The notes below the pieces were generated by a model. That model had not been told where the DNA came from. It did not search any database and was given only the letters and a program-made list of their open reading frames with translations. DNA of 64,000 nt, from positions 372,001 to 436,000 of the forward strand of contig JAADEH010000012.1 of the NCBI GenBank assembly GCA_013153495.1. Reading direction: 5' to 3'. Shown here piece by piece: positions 18,586 to 27,476 of this stretch. The translations under genes were made by a program, and so were the position numbers. Position 1 is the stretch's first letter. Every line of letters begins with the position of its first letter. This DNA is from Aquificota bacterium (lineage in GTDB: Bacteria > Aquificota > Aquificia > Aquificales > Aquificaceae).

Positions 18586-19058
18586 AGTCTTATCTTTCCT
18601 TTGAACTCCCTTTCCAGCTCCCTTTTGAGCGCTCTTTCCTTGAGTTCCCTTCTCCTGTCGTGGAGTTTCTTTCCTCGGGCGAGAGCTATTTCCACCTTTA
18701 CCTTTCCGTTCTTCCAATACAGTCTTAGGGGGATTACGGTGTATCCCTTTTCCTGAGACTTTCCGTATAGTCTCATTATCTCCCTTTTGTGTAGCAGGAG
18801 CTTACGCTTGCGAAGAGGGTCGGGGGGTTTTATGGTGGCAAAGCGGTAAGGTGCTATGTATAGGTTGTAAAGCCATGCCTCACCGTCGTCTATTCTCACG
18901 AAGCTGTCTTTGAAGGAGACGTTCCCTTTATTTCTCAGGGATTTAACTTCGGGTCCTTCGAGGACGATACCCGCTTCATACTTTTCGATAATCTCATACT
19001 TTGCCTTCGCTTCCCTGTTGTCCGCTATGGGAACTATCTTTGCCTCTTTCTTTGTCAT
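18582..19058 (-). CDS. smpB: SsrA-binding protein
   Basis: NREAKAKYEIIEKYEAGIVLEGPEVKSLRNKGNVSFKDSFV...KGYTVIPLRLYWKNGKVKVEIALARGKKLHDRR. Confidence 0.96.
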   Translation of the reverse strand: MTKKEAKIVPIADNREAKAKYEIIEKYEAGIVLEGPEVKSLRNKGNVSFKDSFVRIDDGEAWLYNLYIAPYRFATIKPPDPLRKRKLLLHKREIMRLYGKSQEKGYTVIPLRLYWKNGKVKVEIALARGKKLHDRRRELKERALKRELEREFKGKIRL

Positions 19059-19067
19059 GACTTTGTG

Positions 19068-19141
19068 CCGGGGCGGTGGGAGTCGAACCCACAACCTCGG
19101 GATCCGTAGTCCCGCGCTCTATCCAGTTGAGCTACGCCCCG
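19068..19141 (-). tRNA. tRNA-Arg (ACG)
   Basis: Reverse complement CGGGGCGTAGCTCAACTGGATAGAGCGCGGGACTACGGATCCCGAGGTTGTGGGTTCGACTCCCACCGCCCCGG; loop CTACGGA. Confidence 0.93.
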
Positions 19142-19164
19142 TGCTCAGTATTTGAATTATAGTA

Positions 19165-20076
19165 TCAAGCCTCATGCCCGTGCAGATAATTTACGGCTTT
19201 TTCCCTGAGCCTGCAAACCGGACATATTTCGGAAGGACTCGGCTGACCGCAGACTTTACAGGGCTGTAAGTCCCTCTCTCCTTCCTCCTTAAAACGGGGA
19301 TAGACCTTTCTCAGATATTCCAAGTAAAATCTCAGCTTCGTTCCGGGGAACTTTTCCTCTATGCGGTTGAGAATTTCCTTGTAAAAGATTGAGCTGGCAT
19401 CTTCCGAGAAGGGGCACTCTTCCTCTATAAAGTCTATACCGTTGAGGAGTGCATACAGGGCTGTTTCCTTCTCGGTGAACTTGCAGAAGGGTTTTACCTT
19501 CCTGACGAAGCCCTCCTCCTCCTTGAGGACAGGATACTTTCTGCCGAGGTATTTTATGTTCCAGTTTATTACGTTTGACAAAAGCGAGCTTGCCTCGTCG
19601 TCGAGGTTGTGTCCCGTAGCTACGACCGTGTATCCGTAATCTCTTGCCACCTTGTTGAAGTTGTATCTCTTTACGAGACCGCACACGGAACAAGCTTCCC
19701 TCGAGGTTATGTCCTTAAGAAGAGGTATCCCTCCCATCTCCTTCTTGAGGTCTTCAACTATGAGCTTAGCCTTCAGTCGCTGGGCAAACTTTTCCACCTT
19801 TTCCTTGGACCTTTCCGAATACTCACCTATTCCTAAGTGAAGGTAAAAGCCGTCCGCCTCATATCCGAGTTTTCTGAGGACGAACCACAGAGCGAGGCTG
19901 TCCTTTCCGCCGGAAACGGTTACGAGGATTTTATCCTCTTTGGAGAACATCTTGAATTCCTTTATCGTCCTCTCGGTGTAGCGCTCGAACCAGCTTATAA
20001 AGTCCTCCTTACAGAGGGCAAGTCTGTGGTGGGGCATGTATATTATGGGTTTCTTTCCACAAATCCTACACTTCAT
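19165..20076 (-). CDS. tRNA 2-thiolation protein, TtcA/TtuA family
   Basis: Two zinc-finger CxxC sets, PP-loop SGGKDSLALWFVL, ATGHNLDDEASSLL, internal CxxC (CSVC). Confidence 0.88.
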   Translation of the reverse strand: MKCRICGKKPIIYMPHHRLALCKEDFISWFERYTERTIKEFKMFSKEDKILVTVSGGKDSLALWFVLRKLGYEADGFYLHLGIGEYSERSKEKVEKFAQRLKAKLIVEDLKKEMGGIPLLKDITSREACSVCGLVKRYNFNKVARDYGYTVVATGHNLDDEASSLLSNVINWNIKYLGRKYPVLKEEEGFVRKVKPFCKFTEKETALYALLNGIDFIEEECPFSEDASSIFYKEILNRIEEKFPGTKLRFYLEYLRKVYPRFKEEGERDLQPCKVCGQPSPSEICPVCRLREKAVNYLHGHEA

Positions 20077-20081
20077 AAGAT

Positions 20082-20777
20082 TTAAATTTTGTTCTCCTCT
20101 ACGAGTTTGGTAAGGATTTTCCCGAAGCTCTCGGAAAGTTGATGGTCGTCGTCAACCTCTATAAATTCCTTAACTTTTACCTTGCTAACAAAAAGCCTCG
20201 TTCTCTCTACGGGGACTACCTCGTCCCTATTTCCGTGAACCACGATTATGTCCACGGGTGGGTCTTCGGGAAACCTGACCTCCTCCTTCTGGATAATCTC
20301 GTATCCCCTTTGTAATATGTCCGTGGCAAAGTCTTCCCTAACCTCTATCTCCAAGTCCTCCTCCTTGAACCTGAGCTTTTCCTTTCCCTCGAGCCAGCCT
20401 TTTACCTTCTCGTATCCCAACTCCTTGATTATCAGACCGAGCGTTTCGAAGGAAGGGGCAAGGAGCAAGAGGCTCTTTACATTACCCAGCTTTCTGAACC
20501 TCACGTAATTGGTGGCTATGTATCCGCCGTGGGAGCTACCGCAGAGGGTTATGTGCCTATACCTCTCGGAAAAACCGAGAACGAGAGCTTCGAGGACTTC
20601 CAGAACCTCCGTGGTGGTGTGCTTTTCGTAATCCATGTCCATAGCGTAAAAGGAGAAGGCTTTGGTTCTCTTGAAGTAGTTTCTTGCAAACTCTATCTTC
20701 GAGCCTAAAACGTTGGTGGCAAAGCCGTGCAGGTGTATCCACAGCCTTTCGGGATTGTTGGCATCGTAAAAGAACAT
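20082..20777 (-). CDS. alpha/beta hydrolase (YqiA/UPF0227-like esterase)
   Basis: LHGFATN, GSSHGGYIATNYV nucleophile elbow, VVHGNRDEVVPVE. Confidence 0.7.
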   Translation of the reverse strand: MFFYDANNPERLWIHLHGFATNVLGSKIEFARNYFKRTKAFSFYAMDMDYEKHTTTEVLEVLEALVLGFSERYRHITLCGSSHGGYIATNYVRFRKLGNVKSLLLLAPSFETLGLIIKELGYEKVKGWLEGKEKLRFKEEDLEIEVREDFATDILQRGYEIIQKEEVRFPEDPPVDIIVVHGNRDEVVPVERTRLFVSKVKVKEFIEVDDDHQLSESFGKILTKLVEENKI

Positions 20778-20810
20778 GATTTACATTATAGGGCAAGGGG
20801 GGAAGCCACG

Positions 20811-21662
20811 ATGGTGATACTTTTCGTCCTGTTTTTGTTGTCCTTCGCCTGGTCCGAGAGTGTTCAGATTGAGGTGGACTTTGATGGCAAGAAGATAAGG
20901 GCTAACGGAGAGTGGGTCGTCCCGGAAGGGGTTGACCCCGCAAAGAAGGGTGCCATTCTGTGGCTACACGGTCTGTTCCAAACTCACAAGATGCAGGAAC
21001 CCATAACCTTCCAGAGGGAAGCCTGGGTGTCGGAAGGATTTCCGGTTCTATCCCCCACCCTCACCCTCGGAATTGACAACAGAACACAGCCTTACGACTG
21101 TTCCTATCCTCTGGACCACGAATATAAGCAAAACCTTAAGGAGATAAAGGAGTGGGTAAAGTGGCTCAAATCCAAGGGGGTGAAGAGGATAATCCTTGCG
21201 GGGCACTCGATGGGTGGACAGCAGGTAATTCATGCTTACGAGTTTTTGAAGGACGACTCCGTCGTGGGGATACTTGCTGTCGCTCCCGCCAAGGGGCTTA
21301 AGAGGGAACACCCCCTGCTTGAGAAAGCAAAGAAGCTCTACGAGGAAGGTAAGGGGAAAACCCTCTTGAAAACACGGTTCTTTTACTGTAAAGAAGCACA
21401 GGTAAGCGCCAGAACCTTATACACCTATTACGGAGTGGACAGAAACATAGGAAGGTTCCTCGAGAGGATAAAAGTCCCCGTTCTGATAGTTTGGGGTGGT
21501 GAGGATGACCGAATAAGGGACCTTCCAGAGTTTTTAAAACCTTATCTTAAGAACAACATCAGGCTCGAGGTTATAGATTATGCGGACCACTTCTTCAGGG
21601 ACTTAGCAGGTGAAGACCTGAGCGCCATAGCGGTGGAGTTCTTCGGGGAAGTTCTCAGGTAG
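20811..21662 (+). CDS. exported alpha/beta hydrolase
   Basis: Signal-peptide-like MVILFVLFLLSFAWSE; GHSMGG nucleophile elbow; VWGGEDDRI. Confidence 0.75.
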   Translation: MVILFVLFLLSFAWSESVQIEVDFDGKKIRANGEWVVPEGVDPAKKGAILWLHGLFQTHKMQEPITFQREAWVSEGFPVLSPTLTLGIDNRTQPYDCSYPLDHEYKQNLKEIKEWVKWLKSKGVKRIILAGHSMGGQQVIHAYEFLKDDSVVGILAVAPAKGLKREHPLLEKAKKLYEEGKGKTLLKTRFFYCKEAQVSARTLYTYYGVDRNIGRFLERIKVPVLIVWGGEDDRIRDLPEFLKPYLKNNIRLEVIDYADHFFRDLAGEDLSAIAVEFFGEVLR

Positions 21663-22290
21663 CTAAGATGCAGGTAAATCCCGCAAGGGGGTCAAAACCT
21701 TCCCTCACTTCTTTGCTACTTACGGGTTTCTCGTCCTGTGGGTCTTCTACAAGGGTGGAAAGGGTCCTTTTCTCCTCAAAACCTGCCTCTTTTAGCATTT
21801 TCCTTATCTCCACGAGGGGATAGAACTTAGCTTCTCTGTATATGGGATGTCCCTCACGGGCTTTTTGAAGGTAAAAGCTGGACCACCTGCTATCCCGGGG
21901 TATTAATCCCAGCAGGAGCTTTCCTCCCTTTTCGAGGACTCTTCTGGCTTCCTTTATAACCCCGAAGGGGTCCTTTACAAAACATATAGATACGACTATG
22001 AGAACGAGGTCAAAGCTGTTTTCTCTAAAGGGCAAACTCTCCCCTATCCCTTGCACCACCTTCACCCCTCTCGAGCGTGCTATCTTGAGCATCTCAAGGG
22101 AAGGGTCTATGCCGAACTCTACGCCGAGCTTTTGCGCAAACCTTCCCGTTCCCACTCCTACCTCGAGACCTCTGCGGAACTCCCCCGTTAGTTTTTGCAG
22201 GCACCTACTTTCAAGCTCGAAGGCACTCTTCCCGAAGGGCTTTTCATACCACAGGTCGTATCTGAGAGCCAGCCTATCGAAGGGACTCAT
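21655..22290 (-). CDS. SAM-dependent methyltransferase
   Basis: GLEVGVGTGRFAQKLGVEFGIDPSLEMLKIARSRG class I methyltransferase motifs. Confidence 0.85.
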   Translation of the reverse strand: MSPFDRLALRYDLWYEKPFGKSAFELESRCLQKLTGEFRRGLEVGVGTGRFAQKLGVEFGIDPSLEMLKIARSRGVKVVQGIGESLPFRENSFDLVLIVVSICFVKDPFGVIKEARRVLEKGGKLLLGLIPRDSRWSSFYLQKAREGHPIYREAKFYPLVEIRKMLKEAGFEEKRTLSTLVEDPQDEKPVSSKEVREGFDPLAGFTCILAT

Positions 22291-22688
22291 CGCACCACCA
22301 GACGGACTTGGAACACCCCTTTACCCGTGTTGTCCACTGCGGAAAGGGATACGAGCCGGAACCTCTCCTCGAGCTTCTTTACGAGAACAGGGAGCTTTCT
22401 CCAACTGAGTTCCTCTATCTGGACCTCTACGCCGGACTCGGTCATGAAGACGCTCTCGGGCTGAACTCCCAGAGATTTCAAAACTTCCCTGACGGAGCTT
22501 TCGGTAGCGGTTTCCCTTTTCGAGAGTTTTGCCTTTGATAGGTTGAAGAGGAATTCTTTGTGTTTGAAATACTCCCTGGTTATGGTGTTTCTGAGTTCAC
22601 CGAGTGCCGGAAGGGTGTATCCGAGAAAGAGAATTACCACAGCCAAGGAGATTACATAGACGAGTCGCTTCGTTATAAACCTCCTCAT
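22287..22688 (-). CDS. GspM-like membrane protein
   Basis: Single N-terminal TM plus small alpha/beta domain; overlaps and follows the GspL-like gene. Confidence 0.5.
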   Translation of the reverse strand: MRRFITKRLVYVISLAVVILFLGYTLPALGELRNTITREYFKHKEFLFNLSKAKLSKRETATESSVREVLKSLGVQPESVFMTESGVEVQIEELSWRKLPVLVKKLEERFRLVSLSAVDNTGKGVFQVRLVVR

Positions 22689-23848
22689 TGGAGTTCCACC
22701 TCGAAGAGGTATTGACCTTCAGGTGTTTTTTTAACGGACTTGGCACCCAAGCGGGTCAGGACTTCCTCACTCTGAGCACTTCCGACCACCTTCAGTTTCC
22801 CCTCCTTGAACTCAATCCTGTATATCTCTATGCCTTCTTCGAGCTTTTGAGATAGTAGGGACAGCTTTGAGAGAACCACGTATCTCGGAGAGCTTACCAT
22901 GGCTTGAATTTGGTCCCGCACCGCTACGGTGGGCAGGTTTGGAAACTCCCTTTTGAAGGCTTCTCTTTCTAACCTTCTGACCTCCCTGACTACCTCCTTC
23001 TTTGCGTATTCTATCCCGAAGTTTGCAGAGAAAAAGACCGCAAAGGCAAGTCCTAAGAGAACCGCCACACGCTTCAAGTCCCGGTCCGGGACTTCCTCCT
23101 CCCTGAAATCCGGGGCACAATCTCTCAGAACGAACTTCAGAGAGGCTCCGAAGGCTGTGTTAAGCTCGGGAGAGACGAAGTTATTTCTGAGAACGCTTCC
23201 GAAGTATTCCTCTATGCCTTTGAGCTTGCTCGAACCACCGCTGAGTAGAACGCTCTCTTTGGAAAGCTCCTGTCCCAGCGAGGAAAGTATGTTTTCGAAA
23301 GCATCTTTTACATGTTTATTCTCGAGTCCCTCGGAGATTTTCAGCCTTTCAGCCTCCTCGAAGGGTATCCCCGCTTTTTCCGAAAGGAAGGAAGTTATGA
23401 AGTCCCCCCCTTTGAGGACCACTCTGAAGGAAGAAAGCTCTCCCCCTTTAACCTCTACGAGGGTTGTCTTCCTTTTGCCTAAGTCTAAAACGAAGCAGTC
23501 CTCCATGGATAGGGCTTTGCAAACCCTTGCGAGGGAGAAGATTTCCGGTTCAAAGGAGTAGGCATCTTCGGGAACATCAAAGTCCCTTATCAGGGCAAGG
23601 AAGTATCTGTCCCCGCAAAGTTTGAGGTCCCAGACAACCTCTCCGAACTTCTCCTCTACCTCTAAGGCAAGAGCCTTTTTAAGGTCGTATAAGTCCCTTA
23701 TCTGGGTAGTTTCAACTTTGGCAAAGCTGAGGTCCGAAGGAACCGCATATACGGGCTTTCCCCTCTTTGAGGTAAGCTTCCAGTCCTTCTTGAGAATAGA
23801 GTGTTCGACGCTTACCCTCTTGCTTCCGTCAACTCCCGTGTATATCAT
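22685..23848 (-). CDS. GspL/PilM-PilN-like protein
   Basis: Actin-like ATPase-type segments (FVLDLGKRKTTLVEV, VLLSGGSSKLKGIEEYFG, NTAFGASLKF) followed by TM VAVLLGLAFAVFFSANF and PilN-like domain. Confidence 0.65.
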   Translation of the reverse strand: MIYTGVDGSKRVSVEHSILKKDWKLTSKRGKPVYAVPSDLSFAKVETTQIRDLYDLKKALALEVEEKFGEVVWDLKLCGDRYFLALIRDFDVPEDAYSFEPEIFSLARVCKALSMEDCFVLDLGKRKTTLVEVKGGELSSFRVVLKGGDFITSFLSEKAGIPFEEAERLKISEGLENKHVKDAFENILSSLGQELSKESVLLSGGSSKLKGIEEYFGSVLRNNFVSPELNTAFGASLKFVLRDCAPDFREEEVPDRDLKRVAVLLGLAFAVFFSANFGIEYAKKEVVREVRRLEREAFKREFPNLPTVAVRDQIQAMVSSPRYVVLSKLSLLSQKLEEGIEIYRIEFKEGKLKVVGSAQSEEVLTRLGAKSVKKTPEGQYLFEVELQ

Positions 23849-23871
23849 AATTCCCTCAACTATTCTAACCC

Positions 23872-23924
23872 TTGCACAGCTTAGGCTTGTGCTAAAATGG
23901 TGCAGATTTATGATTTAAATCATA
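23872..23924. promoter_or_regulatory. operator-rich promoter: GCACA-N9-TGTGC inverted repeat, TAAAAT -10-like box, 16-nt perfect palindrome TATGATTTAAATCATA
   Basis: Read directly: GCACA 23874-23878 / TGTGC 23888-23892; TAAAAT 23893-23898; palindrome 23909-23924 contains TGAT-N4-ATCA. Confidence 0.5.
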
Positions 23925-23934
23925 GGGGGTGAGC

Positions 23935-24693
23935 ATGAGTGGCACTGTTCTCTTTGACTCAGAAGGTCATAAGGTGTTCCTCTTCGAGGAACTGACTCCC
24001 GCAAGTGCGGTTCAGGCAAACCAGTTCGTGATAATCCACGGAGAGGAAGCCATGCTTCTGGACCCGGGGGGTCATAAGGTTCAGTCAAAGCTCTTTGCGG
24101 ACATATCGGTTTTAATACCACCCAAGCAGATACGCTACATATTCCTATCTCACCAGGACCCGGACATAGTGGCAAGTATAAACTACTGGCTCATGACCAC
24201 CGATGCAACAGCTCTAATATCCAAGCTCTGGATAAGGTTTCTGCCCCACTTCGGTCTTGACAGCAAGTTAGAGGGTAGAGTAATGCCTATAGACGACGGC
24301 GGAACCAGGATAACCCTCGGCGGGGATTGTGAACTTAAGGTTATACCTGCACACTTTATGCACTCACCGGGGAACTTTCAAATATACGACCCCGTCTCTA
24401 AAATCCTGTTTTCGGGAGACTTGGGAGCCTCTCTGGGACAAGACTACATTTTTGTCGAAGATTTTGACGCTCACGTAAAGTATATGGAGCCTTTTCACAG
24501 AAGATACATGGCTTCCGGAAAGGTCTTGAAGCTATGGGCAAACATGGTTCGGCAGTTGGACATCGAGACTATAGCTCCCCAGCATGGGGCTGTATTTAAG
24601 GGAAAGGATATGGTAAGCAGGTTCATAGATTGGGTCGAGAGCCTCGAATGCGGTGTTGATTTGCTTACCGAAAAGGACTATACTTTACCATGA
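23935..24693 (+). CDS. ODP-type (FprA-like) metallo-beta-lactamase-fold diiron protein
   Basis: FLSHQDPDIV (HxxxD), PAHFMHSPGNFQIYDPVSKILFSGDLGAS, APQHG diiron ligands; no flavodoxin domain. Confidence 0.82.
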   Translation: MSGTVLFDSEGHKVFLFEELTPASAVQANQFVIIHGEEAMLLDPGGHKVQSKLFADISVLIPPKQIRYIFLSHQDPDIVASINYWLMTTDATALISKLWIRFLPHFGLDSKLEGRVMPIDDGGTRITLGGDCELKVIPAHFMHSPGNFQIYDPVSKILFSGDLGASLGQDYIFVEDFDAHVKYMEPFHRRYMASGKVLKLWANMVRQLDIETIAPQHGAVFKGKDMVSRFIDWVESLECGVDLLTEKDYTLP

Positions 24694-25277
24694 TGAGGTA
24701 TGCCGGGTTAGTTATTACTATCCTCACTCTGTTCCTTTTAGCTTCCTGTGAGGGCAAGAAGGAGTTTCATGGAACAGTTTTGGATAAGCCCGCTTCCGAG
24801 TTCTGCCTGACCGGCTGGAAGGACGGAAAGGAGAGGAAGGTCTGTCTCTCGGACTTCAAGGGAAAGGTGGTTTTGATGTTCTTCGGATATACTCACTGTC
24901 CCGACGTGTGTCCCGCTGCGCTTCAGGTCCTTGCCAAAACTATGGAACTTATACCCGAGAACAAGAGAGATAAGGTTCAGGTGATTTTCATAAGCGTTGA
25001 CCCGGAAAGGGATACACCCGAGAAGTCCCAGAAGTATGCGGAGTTCTTTTATCCTACCTTCATAGGTGTTACGGGTTCCCCGGAAGAGATACAGAAGGTC
25101 GCAAAGGATTACATGGCTTTCTACAAAAAGGTCGAAAGCGACTCCGCAACAGGATACCTGGTGGACCACACCGCTTACATATACCTCATAGACCCGAAAG
25201 GAACGCTGAAGCTCATATACCCGTCCACCAAGCAAAAACCCGAACTTATGGCGGAGGACATAAAACAGTTTCTGTAA
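24690..25277 (+). CDS. SCO1/SenC family copper/redox lipoprotein
   Basis: Lipobox FLLASCEG; FFGYTHCPDVCPAALQVL (CxxxC), ISVDPERDTPE, YLVDHTAYIYLID. Confidence 0.93.
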   Translation: MMRYAGLVITILTLFLLASCEGKKEFHGTVLDKPASEFCLTGWKDGKERKVCLSDFKGKVVLMFFGYTHCPDVCPAALQVLAKTMELIPENKRDKVQVIFISVDPERDTPEKSQKYAEFFYPTFIGVTGSPEEIQKVAKDYMAFYKKVESDSATGYLVDHTAYIYLIDPKGTLKLIYPSTKQKPELMAEDIKQFL

Positions 25278-25287
25278 GGGGGTAGTT

Positions 25288-25719
25288 ATGAGAGTTCTCG
25301 CACTGCTAATTTTTATCGTGTCGGTAGGATTTGCAAAGCCTCACATACTCGTTGAGGACCCCTGGGTAAGAGAGGTCCCACCCGTATCCACGATGAGCGC
25401 AGGTTTTATGAAAATCATCAACACAGGAAAAGAGGACGATTACCTTATTGGGGTTGAAAGCCCCGTTTCGGAAGTTGCGGAAATACACACCACCATAATG
25501 GAAGACGGCATGATGAAGATGAGAAAGATAGAGCAGGTGAAAATTCCTGCGGGACAGACGGTAGAGTTCAAACCTATGGGAAAACACATAATGCTAATAA
25601 ACCTGAAAAAGCCCCTTAAAGCGGGTGATAAGGTGAAGATTACTCTTATATTCAAGAAAAGCGGGAAAATCACGGTAACCGCTCCCGTCAGGAGCATGAA
25701 GATGCACATGCACCACTGA
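25288..25719 (+). CDS. PCuAC family copper chaperone
   Basis: DPWVREVPPVSTMSAGFMKIINTG...EIHTTIMEDGMMKMRKIEQVKIPAGQTVEFKPMGKHIMLINLKKPLKAG. Confidence 0.92.
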   Translation: MRVLALLIFIVSVGFAKPHILVEDPWVREVPPVSTMSAGFMKIINTGKEDDYLIGVESPVSEVAEIHTTIMEDGMMKMRKIEQVKIPAGQTVEFKPMGKHIMLINLKKPLKAGDKVKITLIFKKSGKITVTAPVRSMKMHMHH

Positions 25720-26171
25720 TGAGAAAATTCCTTTTAATTTTTCTGGTCTTCCTAATTTCCTGCTCGGAAAAGGGGATTTACGAGCTTCAGTTTGAGTCCC
25801 TTGAAGGAAAAACATACTCCCTTGAAGAGTTCAGAGGAAAGAAGTTCCTAATCTACGTCTGGTCCGGCACATGCATAGGACACATAGAGGACCTCAAAAC
25901 TATAAACAGACTTTATCCGGAGCTAAAAGACAAAATACCTATAGTGTCGGTTGCCATAATGATGGATGTGGAAGACATAAAGGAAGTTCTGAATAGCAAC
26001 GGTATAGACCCGAGGTTTCCTATACTTGCGGACCCGAAGGGTGAGCTTGCGGACAGGATAACGCTTATATTCCTGCCCTCCACCCTATTAATAGATGAAA
26101 AGGGTCAGGTGGTTGAGAACTACCCTAAGTTCCCCGAAAAGTTAATTCCTTCTATACTTTCCCATAATTGA
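25719..26171 (+). CDS. TlpA/thioredoxin-like lipoprotein with CIGH in place of CxxC
   Basis: Lipobox FLISCSEK; LIYVWSGTCIGHIEDLKTINRLYPEL; FLPSTLLIDEKGQVV thioredoxin-fold cis-Pro region. Confidence 0.75.
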   Translation: MRKFLLIFLVFLISCSEKGIYELQFESLEGKTYSLEEFRGKKFLIYVWSGTCIGHIEDLKTINRLYPELKDKIPIVSVAIMMDVEDIKEVLNSNGIDPRFPILADPKGELADRITLIFLPSTLLIDEKGQVVENYPKFPEKLIPSILSHN

Positions 26172-26603
26172 CGCTTCCCCGAGTATGTGTCCTCTCATGC
26201 GTTCCTCAACCTGCTTCCTCGTTGCCATCGGCGGTATCCCAAGGCTTTCTACATCCAAAGCGTATATCCTGAAGAAGTATCTGTGAAAGCCGTGTCCCTT
26301 AGGCGGACATGGACCTCCATAACCGACGTAGCCGAAGTCGTTCAGCCCCTGTTTAACACCTTCAAATTCACCTACTCTTGGCATATCCTCCGCAAACCCA
26401 CCTACATCTGAGGGTATGTCGTAAACTACCCAGTGGGTAAAGGTTCCGATAGGAGCGTCCGGGTCGTCCATTATGAGGACGAGGCTTTTTGTTCCCACCG
26501 GAAGGTCCTTCCAAACCATGGGTGGCGATATGTTGAGTCCGTCGCAGGTGTATTTTTGCGGTATGGTCTCCCCCTCTCTAAAAGCGGTGGTTTCGAGCCT
26601 CAT
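26142..26603 (-). CDS. YbhB/YbcL family (PEBP-like) protein
   Basis: IPQKYTCDGLNISPPMVWKDLP...LIMDDPDAPIGTFTHWVVYDIP...YGGPCPPKGHGFHRYFFRIYALD. Confidence 0.93.
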   Translation of the reverse strand: MRLETTAFREGETIPQKYTCDGLNISPPMVWKDLPVGTKSLVLIMDDPDAPIGTFTHWVVYDIPSDVGGFAEDMPRVGEFEGVKQGLNDFGYVGYGGPCPPKGHGFHRYFFRIYALDVESLGIPPMATRKQVEERMRGHILGEASIMGKYRRN

Positions 26604-26739
26604 TATCTTCCCTCCCATAAGAAACCCTCTTGTTGCTATCTCGGGGAGTATAAATCCCAGCATGACTCCCCCTTTCTGTTAAAGATAATTACAGCTTTCA
26701 AGAAGGCAATCGCTACTCTACCAGGGATTTTAAAACCAC

Positions 26740-26768
26740 TTGACATTTCGTTTTATGGGTGCTATATT
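26740..26768 (+). promoter_or_regulatory. near-consensus sigma70 promoter TTGACA-N17-TATATT with no annotated gene downstream on the same strand
   Basis: TTGACA 26740-26745, TATATT 26763-26768, 17-nt spacer. Confidence 0.6.
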
Positions 26769-26774
26769 CTTATC

Positions 26775-26865
26775 AACGCTAAAAGGTGAGAAAGAGGCTG
26801 GGAGTGATAAACTCCCTCCCCCTCCCTCCCCAAGAGTTTTTGCTCGCCCGCCCGGGCGAGCCTTT

Positions 26866-26868
<3 letters not shown>
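26775..26868 (+). ncRNA. candidate C-rich small RNA (promoter at 26740, hairpins at 26800-26816 and 26842-26861)
   Basis: GGGAGT-GATAA-ACTCCC hairpin, CCCTCCCCCTCCCTCCCC tract, GCTCGCCC-GCCC-GGGCGAGC hairpin followed by CTTTCT; no credible ORF. Confidence 0.35.
26842..26868 (+). terminator. strong GC hairpin, possible intrinsic terminator
   Basis: Perfect 8-bp stem GCTCGCCC/GGGCGAGC with short downstream T tract. Confidence 0.45.
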
Positions 26869-27471
<603 letters not shown>

Positions 27472-27476
27472 TTATA

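Noticed and set aside
18582-19160. ssrA (tmRNA) gene next to smpB
   Set aside because: The adjacent structured RNA is a normal tRNA-Arg; no tag-peptide reading frame or tRNA-Ala-like acceptor was seen.
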